From: Mytilus californianus
Lineage: Eukaryota > Mollusca > Bivalvia > Mytilida > Mytilidae
Assembly (NCBI RefSeq): GCF_021869535.1
Contig: NW_026262593.1
Span: 55,603,318-55,667,317, forward strand
Reading direction: 5' to 3'
DNA length: 64,000 bases
Under the pieces are notes generated by a model. The model ran no database searches and was not told the origin of the DNA. It saw only the letters and a list, made by a program, of their open reading frames with translations. The position numbers and the translations under genes were made by a program. Shown in pieces: positions 20,876 to 33,944 of the stretch. How positions within the stretch are numbered: position 1 is the first letter of the stretch; each line of letters opens with the position of its first letter.

Positions 20876-23510
20876 ATATCATGATATCATTCCACCATCT
20901 GGTGGAGCCATAAAAATCTATAAACGCAACAGTAGTTTACCGATGTTCGTCTGCAAAAGAGTTCCCTTCTTCTTATCAAATTAGCAAGAAGTACGTTTGA
21001 AAATGTGGGAGAAATTATCTATTTGGCATTTTTTAATTTTTCTCTGATAATTTTTATGAGTTTCTTTACATGTTTAACTACCAGAGCCTTTCCTAGACAA
21101 AATGTTAATCATTGCAATTCAAAGATTAAGTTGTTTTCTCTAAATTAAAATTGGTTAATATTTTTTTAATCTCAGGGGAAGTAACTCTTTTGTAAAGATT
21201 TTTGACATCGGAACTCTAAACGCACGATATAATCTTTCAACATAAGTATTGTTAACATGCTTTATGGAGCAAATAGGATACTGCGAGTTCGCTTACGTCG
21301 AGAATCATTTAATTGTGATTTTACTCGGGGTTTTTCCTGTTGTTGTTTTTTTTTTTAATTTCTAGCATAAAAAAAAGATACGAAAAGATTATATAAAACA
21401 ATAAACCAAAGAAAAAGTCAACTTTATAATTGGTTGATTTTCATGATTATATTATGCACGGATACTTAAACAATTTCTTTAAAAACAAATTAGTATCAGA
21501 ACCAACCTATCACGTGTTCCTTTTGTTATTGTCAGTCTTTTTAAAATATCCAACTGACAAATATTGACTATCAAATCTAAATTCTCAAAAATCTGCACAA
21601 ATATTTTAATCTATATATATCTAATTTACCATATTTGTTTTAAATATATTCCACCTTATAATGGAAACTGCAAACATATATCCGGGCGCACCAATTTTAT
21701 AAAGTATTGTTAACAATTTACATGCTTCAAATCATACAATAAAAAAACATACCTGAAAATGTGTGAGAAATAACGTTTTTGGCATCTTTTATTTTCCTGT
21801 TACAATTTTACAGTTTTTTTGTTTGTTGTATGTGCGACCAGAAGAGCTTTTTTGAGGTAAAAGAATTATTTGTTGTAACTCAAAGTTAAAGTAGTTTTCT
21901 ATAAGTGTACATCGGTCAAATTTAATTAATATCATGGGAAGTAACTCTTACATGAAATAGTATGATACAACAATCTATATGTTTTAAGAAATCTTTCTAA
22001 CTTTACTTTTTACATAACTATTTGCTGCTTTTGTTAAAAAGACATTGGATCCACATTTTTTCGAGTGTCCTCAGTTATATAAATATACAATTTGACGTTT
22101 GGTTTTTTTTTTTCGATCTTGTATGCAAAATTTTAAAAAATGTTTACAAACACTTGTATTTATTTATATCTTATTTTCAACTGGTTTGTTTTAACAATAT
22201 TCCACCTCATAGTGGATCCATAAAAATGTTCGGACGCATAAAATTTATGAAGTAGACTTATGAATTTCCATGCTTCAATTCATGCAATAAAAAACACGTC
22301 TGAAACATGTGGGTGAAATCACATTTTTGCATCTCTATTTTTCCTGTTACAATTTTAAAGTTTTTTGTTTATTGAGCGACCAACAGAGCCCTTTTTAGGC
22401 AAATACATTAATCATTGCAACTCAAAGTTAAAGTAATTTCCTTTGAATGAACAAATATCAAATATAATTTATTTTAGGGGAAATAACTCTTGCATGAAGA
22501 AGTTTAAACCAGCTATCTCAATGTACTATCACGGCTTTGAGGACGTTATGAGAACAAGTCATCGAAGTCCAAATGTGTGAGGAGAATTTATTGATCAGCG
22601 AATGTACAATATGACAGTAGAACTAATCAAGCTAGCTTTCGTTAGAACAACCAAGTGTGAAAAATATATACACACGATAAACAGATTATCGGATTTTCTG
22701 TATATAGATATCGTTAAATATCAGATGTCCGGCACACTGTAAAACTGTCTTGCTTGGTCGTGCCGCTTTCTCGCCAAAAAAGTTCCCATTATGGCTCACG
22801 GCTGTTTTTTTACGATACCATGGTACAGAAAGCCCCCAAAATTATACTTTTTTATTACAACTTACTGCTTTTATTGAAAGACATTGGCACTGCAGATCCA
22901 CATACATGTACTTCGAGTGTCATTCAATTAAATAATATTTATCTAATTTTACGTTTGTTTTTCTCGCTCTTGTATCAAAAAGTTCGGTTTCGAAAACGAT
23001 ATATATATCTTTTTAAAACTGGATCAAATGTAGCGCGAACGCTACTTTAAGTAAACGTACTTTATTTTAACATTCGATATCTAATACAATGCACTCGACA
23101 CATTTTGATGACAAAAAATTCTCATTATTTTTTTCACGATATTCCACCTATTGGTGGAGTAAAAAAGTTTTAAGACAATACCGAACTTCAAGGAAAATTC
23201 AAAACGGCGGAAGTCCATAATCTCACAAAATCAACATATAATCATTTACGTAAATGGTAATGTACCACTGTTTGTTAATATACGTGATATCATAAATGTG
23301 GGATAAATCATAAATTTGGCATCTTTTATTTTTTTATGTAACCCTTCTAAGGTTTTGATTAAATAAATAACAAGCACAGTCTTTTAAAAACAAAAGCATT
23401 AATATTTGCAACTCAAATTTTAAGTAAGTATTCCGAAGTTTACATCGGTCAAAATATTATTCAGAATCACATGGGAGGTAACTCTTGCATAAAGTATTGA
23501 GGGTCTGGAT

Positions 23511-23828
23511 GGGGTTCCTTATTTCTGTATTTTTAAATTTTTAAGGGCATTTTTTTTTTATCTTTAAAAATAACGTTTATTCGGTAAAATTCTCATAAAA
23601 ATGATTTTATTATTAAATTTCTATTTTTAATGAGATTATTTATCTTTATTCTGTACATCGTTCATTTCTGTAATCAGTATCATATTACCCGATTCTTTTA
23701 TTCTCCACAATTATTTTTTATACTTTTGCACCCTAGTATTCTCTTTTTTGTTGTTGTTCTCTCTCATTTTCCTCTATTCATTATTTCATTGGTCATTATT
23801 CTCTATTCTGTAAACCTCATCCAGACCA
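23511..23828 (+). mobile_element. Small TIR element with TTCTCTATTC motifs, copy 2
   Basis: GGGTCTGGATGGGGTTCC at the left, AACCTCATCCAGACC at the right (inverted), CTCTATTC words inside. It lies directly after the AACTCTTGCATAAAG end of array copy 4. Confidence 0.8.
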
Positions 23829-24691
23829 TTGAAGTAATATTTAAAATTTTTTAAGTTTTTCGTTAATTGAGCGATCAACAGAGCCCTTTTTAAGCAAAGA
23901 CATTAATTGGTGCAACTCAATGTGTATACATGTAGATATCGTTAAATATCAGACGTTTTGCACACTGTAAAATTGTCTTGCTTGTTTGTGTCGCTTTCTC
24001 GTCAAAAAGTCCACATTATGGGTCACGGCTGATATTCTACGATGCCATTGTACAGAAAGCCCCCAAAATTATACTTTTTTATAACAATTTACTGCTTTTA
24101 TTGAAAGACATTATCACTGTAGATCCACACACGAGTGTCATCTAATTACATATATAATTTTACGATTTGTTTTCTCGCTCTTGTATCAAAAAGTTCGGTT
24201 TAGTTTTTCTTAAAATGCAAATACGATGTATATCTTAATAACATGGAGTCAAACAGAGTGAGAATGCTCCTTTATGTAAACATGCGATATTTGGTAAAAT
24301 GTGCTAGACCCATTATTTTGCAAAAAATGTCTTATTTTTACATTAATTTCCACCTATCGGTGGATTAAAAAAGACGAATACCGAACTTCAAAGCAAATTC
24401 GAAAAAGTCCATAAAATCTGACAAAATCATCATAATTTGATTGGTTTAAATAGTAATGAACCACTGTTTGTTAATATTGATTTCATAAAAGTGGTAGAAG
24501 TCACAAATTTGGCATCTTTTATTTTTCCTGTAACCCTTTTAAGTTTTTGTTTAAAGAAATAACAAGCACAGTCTTTTAGAGATAAAAGTAATAATTATTG
24601 CAACTATAATTTAATGTAGTAATGTCTACGTTTACATCGATCACGATATTAGTCAGTATCACATGGGCGGTAACTCTTGCATGAAGTATTG

Positions 24692-25020
24692 AGGGTCTCG
24701 ATGGTGGTCCCTTACTGTATCTGTATTCTTTAAATTTTTAGGGCATTTTCTTTATATTAAAATTAGATAACGCTTATTCTGTAAAATTCTAATGAAAATG
24801 GTATTACTATTACATTTTTACGTAATGAGATGATTTCTTTATTCTGTACATCTTTCATTTTTGTAATCAGTATTGTATCACCCGATTCTTTCATTTCCAC
24901 AATTATTTTTTTATATTTTAATACCCCATTATTCTCTGTCCTTTTTGTTCTCTCTCATTTTTCTCTATTCATTATTTTATTTGGTCATTATTCTCTATTC
25001 TGTAAAATTCATCCAGACCC
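24692..25020 (+). mobile_element. Small TIR element with TTCTCTATTC motifs, copy 3
   Basis: GGGTCTCGATGGTGGTCCC at the left, TTCATCCAGACCC at the right. It sits at the same point of array copy 5 as copy 2 does in array copy 4. Array copy 6 (about 26115) is uninterrupted there. Confidence 0.8.
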
Positions 25021-26794
25021 TCATATGGGACTTAGATGTACAATTTCACGATTTTCCACCATACGGGCATTTATGGTAATTAGGCAACAACCATTCATCT
25101 TTCGTGTGGGAGGGGCATGGTCTTCTTTCAAATAAATTGTTTGATTCTATATTTCTTGTGAACAAGTAGTTTCAGTCGGAAGGGAAATGAAATAAACAAT
25201 AGTTAGTTTCCATTTATCATTAAGGGAAAAGTAGATTATACATTGAGTTCGGAAAACAAATCTTGTCAGTCCTGTATTTTACTGAAGTTTAATTTGTTTC
25301 TTTATATATATTTAAAGTAAAAAAAAACAATGTTCGTCCCGTGATCAACACCCTCCAAAAAACAGTTGAATGCTCGGTGCCTTAAATCAGTGAGCTCAAC
25401 GTGTGCTTACTTCTAGCTCGCGGCGCTTACTCGCCAAAACGGTTCACATTACGGCTCACGGCTGACATTTTACGATACTATTGTACAGAAAACCCACAGA
25501 CATTGGCACTGCAGATCGACATACTTTGAGTGTCATTCAATCATATATATAATTTTGCGATTGATTTTTTTTCTCACACTTGTATAAAACTGTTCGGTTT
25601 ATTTTGAAATTCAAATACGAGCTATATCTTTTAAACATGGAGTCAAATATAATGAGAACACTAATTTATGTAAACGTTCGATATTTAATACAATGCATTC
25701 GACTTTTTTTGCTGATAAAATCAATCATTATTTGTGACATAAAATTTTCCACCTTTCGGTGGAGCCAAACAAACATAAATACCGAACTCCAAGGCATATG
25801 GGAAATCCATAAAACCTGACAAAAATAAGAATTGATCGGCCTAAAAGGTATTTACCCATTTGGATATCTTGAAGTCTACATGCTTCAAATCATATTATCA
25901 AGATGGACGTCAGAAAATGTGGGAGAGATCACAAATTTGGCATCTTTTATTTTTCCTGTAACACTTATAGGTTTTTGGTTAAATGATTAACAATCAGAGC
26001 CTTTTTTGAGTTAAAAGCCATAATTAGTGCAACTTAAATTTATAGTTATTATGCCTAAGTTTACATCGGTCAAAATATTATTCAATATCAAAAGGGAGGA
26101 AACTCTTGCTTGGAGTAGTTAATATAGGATCTAAATGTACAATATCACAATGTTCAACCTTACGGATATTTATAGCACTTAGACACCGACCATTCATCTT
26201 CGTGTCAGAGGAGGGAGGTTCTTTCAAATAAATTGTTTTGTTCTATATTTTTTGTAAACAAATAGTTTGATTCGGTCGGAAGACAAATGAATAAAAAAAT
26301 ATTAGTTTGTATTCTTGGAAAATTAGGGGGAACAGTAGATTCTACATTGAGTTTGAAAAAATAAGATATTGTTCGTGTATGTTATTGAAGTATTTTTTAA
26401 TTCGAAAAACAATTGTTTGTCTCGAGACTCACCCGCTCCAAAAAAGATGAATGGTCGGTGCCTTAAATCAGTGAGCTCAACACGTGCTTAAGCGAAAATC
26501 AGATATCAGGTACACCAGCTAATATCAGTTGTTTGTGAAAATAAAGACGAGAAGCACAAAAATTTAAAACCACTGAATTTAACAGAATAGGCTATTCTGG
26601 CTTGAGTCAACTCTGCCAAAGACAAAGGAGACGATATTTGTATTTAATTGTAATACGACCTAATCTGGGAACAAGCGCTTACCCTAATATCTCAATATTT
26701 GACTTACTAAGTTTTTGGAATTATGCATTCATTTGTCATTACCATTTAGCAAGTTATTCTTTCTATTTGTCTTCTTGGCTGACGTCAGTTCCTT

Positions 26795-26935
26795 ATCACA
26801 TGTGGAGCAGGGTCCGCTTACCCGTCTGGCGCTCCTGATGGTAATTTCCGCGGGTTTTTTGGTGGAGTTTGTTTTACTAAGTCTTGAGTTTTCTATTTTG
26901 ATTGTATCTTTTGGTATCTGCAGCCTCTTTTTTAT
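26795..26935 (-). repeat. Dispersed repeat family B, minus fragment
   Basis: CACATGTGGAGCAGGGTCCG, TTTTTTGGTGGAGTTTG and GATTGTATCTTTTGGTATCT are the reverse complement of family B. The two plus frames at 26602-26948 are shadows. Confidence 0.75.
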
Positions 26936-27204
26936 CGAAAAGGAATAAACTAAGTATGTGGAGTACTAAAAATAAAATTCAAGTTTAAAATATAAAAATT
27001 GTTTTTGATGTCATGTTATTTCAGCAAACGCCTTTTAGGGGTACTTCACTTTATCTTTTCTCCACCTAAGCTATTCTAAATCAGTGTCAATCTATAGCTA
27101 TATATATATAAAGGGTTTCTATAACTTGGGTATTGTTTGATTGCTGCTTAATGTTCATCAGAACGAAGAAAAAAAAACTAAGTATAACTTGGGTACAGAA
27201 ATAA

Positions 27205-27290
27205 GGCACCTTTGTATTCTTCAGACCGACAGTAAAACCCTTGCATAAGTGCGGTGTCTGTTTGGCTGTGCAGGATGTATGAAGATAGAA
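27205..27290 (+). repeat. Dispersed repeat family D, fragment
   Basis: TCTTCAGACCGACAGTAAAA, CCCTTGCATAAGTGCGGTG and GTTTGGCTGTGCAGGATGTA match the start of family D at 52893-52970. Confidence 0.7.
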
Positions 27291-28114
27291 ACATATTAAA
27301 AGTACTAGTTTACATCTTCTAAGAACTCTTGACTGTTTCATCTTTTTATCTGCATACGTACTATGTTATATGTTTTGCTACATGATTGTCAGTACCGTCT
27401 TGCGCAGAATCAAACTATTGTAAATTATACAACAAAAAAAGTTTTGTTTGTTCTATATTTTTACATCTATCAAATCGGAGGAGCCTTTTATACAATACAG
27501 CGTACTAGCCAGAGACTGTACGGGTTTTGCTCATCGGAGAAGGCCGTACGGTGACCTACATGTATATAGATGTGTATATCCTCGTCCTTTGCTCTCTGTT
27601 GGATGGTTGTCTCCTTAGGAATCATACCGTATCTCCCTTTTTAAATTGTGTATTTCATGGAAACTTAAATTTTTTGACCGGATTCTCTTTTGCAGGAACC
27701 ATGCACCGTTGTTTCATTTATGCTTATGTGTTTTGAAAACAAATATAATAGAAGAATCACAGCTTCTATAATTGTATTCATAGATATAACCGTTATTAAT
27801 GATAAGCAGGACAGGAAATTTGATGCATTGTTGGACTTTTCATAGAAGGGCAATTTGAGACTTGTTATCGAGATAGAGTTGTCGATCTTATGTTGCATGT
27901 ACAATTATTATGATTTAAATTAAAGTCGGTGCTAAACATTTAACTGCCTTCTCTGTTTAAGACATTTTGGTACCTTGTTTTTTGCCAAACTTCTGATTTC
28001 AAGTGTACCTAGAGAATTTTTTTTCTAGAATCACGTGACGTACCCATGCAACTGTACATGTTTAATGTTTTTGTGCCACGTTGTGTTTTTATAGGATGTG
28101 TTGTGTTATATAGA

Positions 28115-28475
28115 TATAAGAAGATGTGTTATGAGTGCCAATGAGACAACCCTCGATCTAAGTCACAATTTCTAAATGTAATCCATTATAGGTCAAAGTA
28201 CGGCCTTCAACACGGAGCCTTGGCTCACACCGAACAGCAAGCTATAAAGGGCTCCAAAATGACTAGTGTAAAACCATTCAAACAGGAAAACCAACGGTCT
28301 AATCTATATAAAAAACGACAAACGAGAAACACTTATGAACCACATCATCAAACGATAACCACTGAACATCAGGTTCCTGACTTAGGACAGGTGCAAACAA
28401 ATGCAGCGGGTTTAAACGTTTTAATAGGCGCCAACCTTCACCCTAACCTGAAACAATAGTGTAACATCACAACAT
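28115..28475 (+). repeat. Dispersed repeat family A, subfamily 1
   Basis: AAGAAGATGTGTTATGAGTG, CTTCAACACGGAGCCTTGGC, CTATAAAGGGCTCCAAAATG and CTTAGGACAGGTGCAAACAA. A near full-length subfamily-1 copy; the 79-codon frame is a shadow. Between 27290 and 28115 nothing firm is seen. Confidence 0.87.
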
Positions 28476-28549
28476 AAAAAGACACCCTATAAAATATCAA
28501 TTGAATATAACATGTATAAGTTTAAAGTTCAACTTTTATTAATGTGCGC

Positions 28550-28584
28550 GCCCCCCCCCCCCCCCCCCCTTTTTTTTTTTTTTT
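28550..28584. repeat. C20-T15 homopolymer junction
   Basis: A run of 20 C followed directly by 15 T, preceded by GTGCGCG. Confidence 0.9.
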
Positions 28585-28843
28585 GCTTTTCACCCAGGAA
28601 CGCCAAATTTGTGATTCTTCCCCTCGGTTTCTTTTACGAACTCAGATAAAAAAAAAGAAGTACATTTGAAATAGTAACCAAAACCATGCGGGCAAACCAA
28701 ATAAGATGAAAATACAAATCACGCTGAATAAAAGTAGATGTGGTGATACGCTAATGAGAGAGCAAATAACCAATTCTTGGTATCACAAAAAACATCTATA
28801 GAGGTCAACTTAAGATCTTCTATCAATTGTTTTCAAAACGAAT

Positions 28844-29085
28844 ATTGTCTTGGTTTATGCCGCTTTCTATCTTTTTGACTGTCCCCTTATATTGTCTTGG
28901 TTTATGCCGATTTCTATCTTTGTGACTTTCCCCTTATATTGTCTTGGTTTATGCCGCTTTCTATCTTTGTGATTGTCCCCTTATATTGTCTTGGTTTATG
29001 CCGCTTTCTATCTTTTTGACTGTCCCCTTATATTGTCTTGGTTTATACCACTTTCTATCTTTTTGACTGTCCCCTTATATTGTCT
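28844..29085 (+). repeat. 47-bp tandem repeat x 5
   Basis: ATTGTCTTGGTTTATGCCGC plus TTTCTATCTTTTTGACTGTC and CCCTTAT repeats with an exact 47-bp period (starts 28844, 28891, 28938, 28985, 29032, ending at 29079). The units differ by single bases. Confidence 0.95.
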
Positions 29086-29400
29086 TGAAACGGTGACTGA
29101 AGATATGATTTTGCCATCAAATGAGTAGTTCTCAAAATATAGTGCTAAAATCATAGAAGGTTTATGCAAACAAAAATATCTAAATACAATATGTCAATCC
29201 TTAAATCGTCGGGAGTCTAGACAAGAAGTAGTAAAAATTATTATATTAAAGAAGTTATATTTCATAAAGCATGGAAAACTAAGTATTGAGCATCGAGATT
29301 TCGATTATAATAAATTGTCTGACTGTCTTTTATTCAGATCACATTACACAATAATAAATATTTTTTCAACAATTGTAACCATGGAAAAATTCACAATATA

Positions 29401-29541
29401 TAAATAACACATAGCTGAGAGGGTGATAGAGCAGATTGTTACCCCGAGAAAACATTGTCAACTGAGGCGAAGCCAAGGTTGACAATGTCTTTTCGAGGGG
29501 TACCAATCTGCTCTATCACCCTCTCAGATATGTGTTATTTA
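29401..29541. mobile_element. Foldback element, ~141 bp
   Basis: TAAATAACACATAGCTGAGA at the left pairs with TCTCAGATATGTGTTATTTA at the right, and the pairing continues through GGGTGATAGAGCAGATTG and CGAGAAAACATTGTCAAC. Non-coding. The flanks (29086-29400, 29542-30808) show nothing else firm. Confidence 0.85.
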
Positions 29542-30808
29542 ATTTATTATACTGAATGTTCTGTTATTACTCTCGATTAAATTTGAAATTCAAAGTAATA
29601 AACTATGACGTCTTGTACATAACAACCATCAGTATTTAATAAAGCGCACACTTGATCAAGCGTCTCCATGAAGGGTAATAGAGTAAATTAACACCCTCGT
29701 ATTAGCCAATCAAAATATGGCATTTTAACGTGAAGTATGATAATTAAAATTGTCAATGTATAAGGTATAAGTCTTCAATAAGTGCTACATATATGATCCT
29801 TGAGCTGACTTCATTTTTTTCAGTCCTGGATTTAAGGCATACATTTATAAAAACGAATCGATCTGTTTCATTTTTTTTCTACAGGGCAGATTGTTTTCGT
29901 GAATTTATCAGAAAAATGTACATCGAACGTATGATATGCAGGGAATTGGTAAATTCTAAATTAGTGTTTGAGTTCTCAAATCATTTTAACTAGAAAACTT
30001 ATTGATGCATTCCAAATTTCAGCTTGCGATTGACTGTGGCTTTTCATCTAGAAGACCGTCTAAAATTCTTAAATTCATACTACATCTTGGCTGAAGACCA
30101 TCTTGTATATTTTTAGTCATTAATTTTATCATGCTACTCGCTTCCTGCGAAAAAGTAATACATTAATATATATAAGCAAATACGTCACTTTGCTTCTTAT
30201 GTATGTAAGGTTTTTCAAAGTCCCAAAGGGTCTATTTTGGCAGGTTTTCTGCATGGGTACGGTTTCAATCTTTTCTCAAGAAAGAAAACAAAAAAGATTT
30301 AGTAGCTGCATAAATGCATGTGCCTTTATAATGTACCTAAATGTGCACTTCAAGATACATTTTTGGGGGTGCTTTAAATCTTCTCACTTGTTTATGAATC
30401 ATGGAGTTATACAAGAAACAGATATCAAGAATTCCTGTAACTAGGATGATTAAAAGTTGATGATTGGTAGATAACAAAGAGGCAGTATCCCAACGACACA
30501 AATATCAAAACGCAGAACAGAGTAGAGGTCAACATACAATATTCAATAACAAATTACATGTAAAAGTATCCATATAGTATGCTTTGTTTTTAATTGAACC
30601 AGGTTTAGAACGCCAACCTAACCGAATTTGCAGTTGGGACAATTCCCCTGCATTTGTTTCATTCACAATTTCACAGCTAGGACAAATTCTAAAAGTTGTC
30701 AAATCCTATTGAACATTGCATATTTAAGGGTCTATATATGGTATGATTGAAGTGTGTTTCAAACTGGTCAATGTATAGTATGGAACGCGATTTTTATTTT
30801 TTTTTATT

Positions 30809-31222
30809 AGGTCTTTCCACTTTTCTGTGGAAAGACCTATTGTATTTGTTCTGGTTATTATTTTTTTTTCTTCCGCCAAATTTTGTTCTCGTGTAAAATT
30901 TTTGTTTCACAATATGTCGCCTAGATATTTCTTATATAGTATCATACAGTTTATGCACTTTTTATTTTCACACATTCTAAGCCGAACATTTTTCTTTGTA
31001 AGAGTTATCTCCCTATTCACTGTTTGTCAAGTGTGTGCATCTCCCTCGAAACAAAACAAAAAAGATCGCATTTGTTTCTTTTTCGCTTGTTCCAAGAGAC
31101 CCTATCCCATGTGTTTAACTAGTATATCAGCCAACCAACCAACCAACCAATCAATCAATCAATTAATCAATCAATCAATCAATAAAAAAAATCAATTAAT
31201 CATGTTTTGGAGGGGAAAGACC
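30809..31222 (+). mobile_element. Putative non-autonomous element with GGTCTTTCC ends
   Basis: Starts with the hairpin GGTCTTTCCAC...GTGGAAAGACC and ends GGAGGGGAAAGACC. The inside is AT-rich, with TTCCGCCAAATTTTG and a (CCAA)n/(TCAA)n tract at 31135-31183. The 133-codon frame is low-complexity and judged non-coding. Boundaries are tentative. Confidence 0.5.
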
Positions 31223-31479
31223 GTTTAACAATTGTTTTTAAAACAATTGATTTATATTTATTATTGCTGTTTTACAAATACAGAATACTTTGTGTTTGAT
31301 GCATGTTTTTCCAACTAAGCCACATAAAGGGAAATAACTCAGATAATTTATCTTTTGTAAAGTCATGTACGGTAAATTCACCTACTTTGTTTTTTTGTCC
31401 CGTGACCCCAATTTGTAGTTTTATTTTCAGTTTTTACCTAAAATTATGTAACAAAAAAATAAGTTCCTTCATAATATAA

Positions 31480-32830
31480 GACATTAGACAGTAGACAATA
31501 GTTTATTGGTACAAACGCATTTCAATAAATGGTAATGACCGAATGGATAAACAATTTACATGGTAGTAAAATACAAACAATTATATATTTGTGAATAAAA
31601 AATTAAAGGTATAATGAAAATCTATTGCAATAGATTACTTCTTGCATTTAAACAATTTGTTACGAAAGAGGAAGATAGTTTTAGTGCCGTATAAGATTTA
31701 TTATTAAGTATAAGATTTATTTTATTTTTATCGCACAATGTGGTTATATTTTTTCCTGTAATTTTGAACATTTTTAATACAAAAGTCTCTCTAATACTGG
31801 AGTAACCTCTGCAGTGTAGCAGCATGTGCTGTTCATTTTCAATTTCGCCACTTTTACAGATTTCACAAATTCTTTGATCTCTGGGTACTTTTAAATATCT
31901 TCCTCTTTCAATGGTAAGGTTATGAGCACTAACTCTTAATTTACACAATGATGATCGATCTGATCTATTTCTTAAAGCAACAATGATAACCTGCCCGTTG
32001 ACTCATTTTGTAATGTTAATTTTGGGGATGCTGAAATATTTGCATGTTGTTCCTGAAAACCATGATCAATTAGTCTTTGTTTTATAAAACCAAAAAGGGG
32101 TTTAATAGTAAGGTTAAAGTTTGCCAAATATGATAAGCCTAAATTTTGAATAATAATATTTAACCTTTTAACCCATGGGTTGCTTTTTTTGTAGCATTAT
32201 ATATTTGGTGAACTAAACTTCCTTCTGAAGTGATTAAATGATCCCAGAATTTAATACTAGATAACATATCCTATTTTTCAATGGCAGTCTTGCAAGTTCG
32301 GAAAGGTATGCATCATTCGATGTCTTACAGTGTACTCCCAAGATTTCTTTAATCAATTTTATATGCCACTTTTCATAGGCATCACTGTCTTTAAACGTCG
32401 AAATAATTCCCCAGATTTCGCTACAATAAAGGAGAATAGGGGCTACTAAGGAATCAAAAAGTTTTTCCAGAAGTTTACAAGGGTTAACTTATCCTATTGT
32501 TTTCTTTATTTTAAAATATGCTTTCCTAGCCTTTTCCATAAGCATAGTGATGGCGACATTAAAACTGCCATTATATCTAATATTAATACCCAAGTAACAA
32601 TAAGTACCAACTGTCTCTAAGGTTTTGTCATTATAATAAAATTCGTTTAAAAAAGACTTTCCATTTGAATTGAAAACCATTACTTTTGATTTCTCTGTAT
32701 TGACTTGTTATTTCCAAGAAGAACAATAATTACTTAATGTATTGAGACAATTTTGCAAACCCTCTTTGCTATCTGATAATAATACAATATTATCGGCATA
32801 AGTTCCAAATGGAAGAATTATCCTGTAATA
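31480..32830 (-). pseudogene. Decayed, 5'-truncated LINE reverse transcriptase (Jockey/CR1-like)
   Basis: Read on the minus strand, successive frames give LPFGTYADNIVLLSDSKEGL, then (after an in-frame stop) a VMVFNSNGK..CYLGI segment (32680-32489), a PILLYCSEIWGI and KLIKEILGVH stretch (about 32450-32330), a DHLITSEGSLVHQIYNAT piece (about 32240-32180) and the zinc-knuckle-like C terminus RLRVSAHNL-type IERGRY..RICEIC..E.EQHMLLHC (31948-31622). These are the RT palm, thumb and C-terminal parts of a non-LTR retrotransposon. The catalytic YADD is YADN, and stops and frameshifts separate the parts, so it is dead. The 3' end near 31490 has a CCAATAAACTATTGTC tail. Everything upstream of the palm is missing. 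Confidence 0.87.
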
Positions 32831-32867
32831 TTATTTCCACTGGTACAAATATTACAGTATTTGTTCC

Positions 32868-32940
32868 TAACGGAATAAAGGGTATAGAATATTTGTTCCT
32901 AACGTAATACAGGGTATAGAATATTTGTTTCAACAGGAAC
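32868..32940. repeat. 37-bp short tandem repeat x 2
   Basis: TATTTGTTCCTAACGGAATA and AAGGGTATAGAAT recur once with small changes, directly upstream (minus sense) of the truncated LINE. Confidence 0.65.
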
Positions 32941-33944
32941 AGATATCATGGCATTACTCATATCAAAGTTTCCAGAGGTAATCAGGCAAGTTCTGTTAGG
33001 CTGAACAAATATTCGTTGACAAGCCTTTTCTCTATATAAGCGGGTGAAAATATCTTCTTTTCGATTTAAAGTACTTGGTGTTATTTTACCTTAAAAGTAT
33101 TGAAAATGAAATTTTACATTTTTCGTGACATGAAAGGGTCCCCCCCCCCCATGAAACATGCAAATTTCAAACTTGTTTATCTCAGACTGGTCGAATTTGA
33201 AGAAATTTGTTCTGAAGGTATATTTTATCATATTTTAATAGTGCATATACTTTTCTTCATTGTGATTGATGCTTCATGCTATTTCACTGTAGAATGAAAT
33301 CAAATACTGTAAATATTAAGGCTTTAACGAACATGACACCAGTTCAGCTGTTGAATCAGTACATTGTAATCGTGGTAAATTCGGAAATTTGTCAAGTTCG
33401 TTCCTATATAGTACTTGCTATTTATGTATTTCCGCTTAAAATTATTTCCTAGTTCAAAGATAGAAAGAAAAATGTGAGATTTTCCCTCATTATATAGTTT
33501 AAAGCATCAAAGGAGTACATTAAGAACTACAGTAGGTAAGAAACATACATTATCTCGATACCCCAGTAGTCACCCGAAGAAGAAAACACGCAGACTTCAC
33601 ACACTGCTGACAAAGAGGTCTAAAATCATAAATTACAAAAAAGTCGTTATTTGAAGGCCTGATAGTTGTTTGTCCTCAATCCTTGTGGTTTGGTTTCGGT
33701 GGATCGTTTCTAAAATATGTGTTGTAGTACCTTAATCTTTTTTTTTTATATTTCATATAATTTTGTACATACATTTTGTAGTTCCCCAAATGAGTCACTA
33801 TTGACAATAGTATTGACATAAATGAGGGATTCTTTTCTCCTGTTTAAATTTTTTTTATTTAATACACATTTTATACTTCAATTGGCACATATTCATGGAA
33901 TGGAAAATGCAGCAAATTTGCTTAAAAATGAATAGCCCTAAGCA

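Larger units (their letters stand above)
20885..26490 (+). repeat. Degenerate segmental array of about six copies, 0.5-1.4 kb units
   Basis: A core with TTCCACC.AT.GGTGGAG (20890, 21648, 22198, 23140, 24350, 25745), then GTGGGAGA...TTTGGCATCTTTTATTTT (20998, 21757, 22302, 23296, 24488, 25917) and GGGA.GTAACTCTTGCATGAAG recurs six times. Later units add GGCTCACGGCTG...CTCGCTCTTGTATCAAAAAG and GGTGCCTTAAATCAGTGAGC (25378, 26458). Units lengthen from about 550 bp to 1.4 kb, partly by a TIR element in copies 4 and 5. No unit holds a credible protein frame. It could be a local satellite or decayed transposon tandem. Confidence 0.82.

Noticed and set aside
30827-31228. 133-codon plus-strand frame
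   Set aside because: Low-complexity Phe/Ser-rich read, a (CCAA)n-encoded NQPTNQSINQ tail, and it lies within a GGTCTTTCC-ended repeat.
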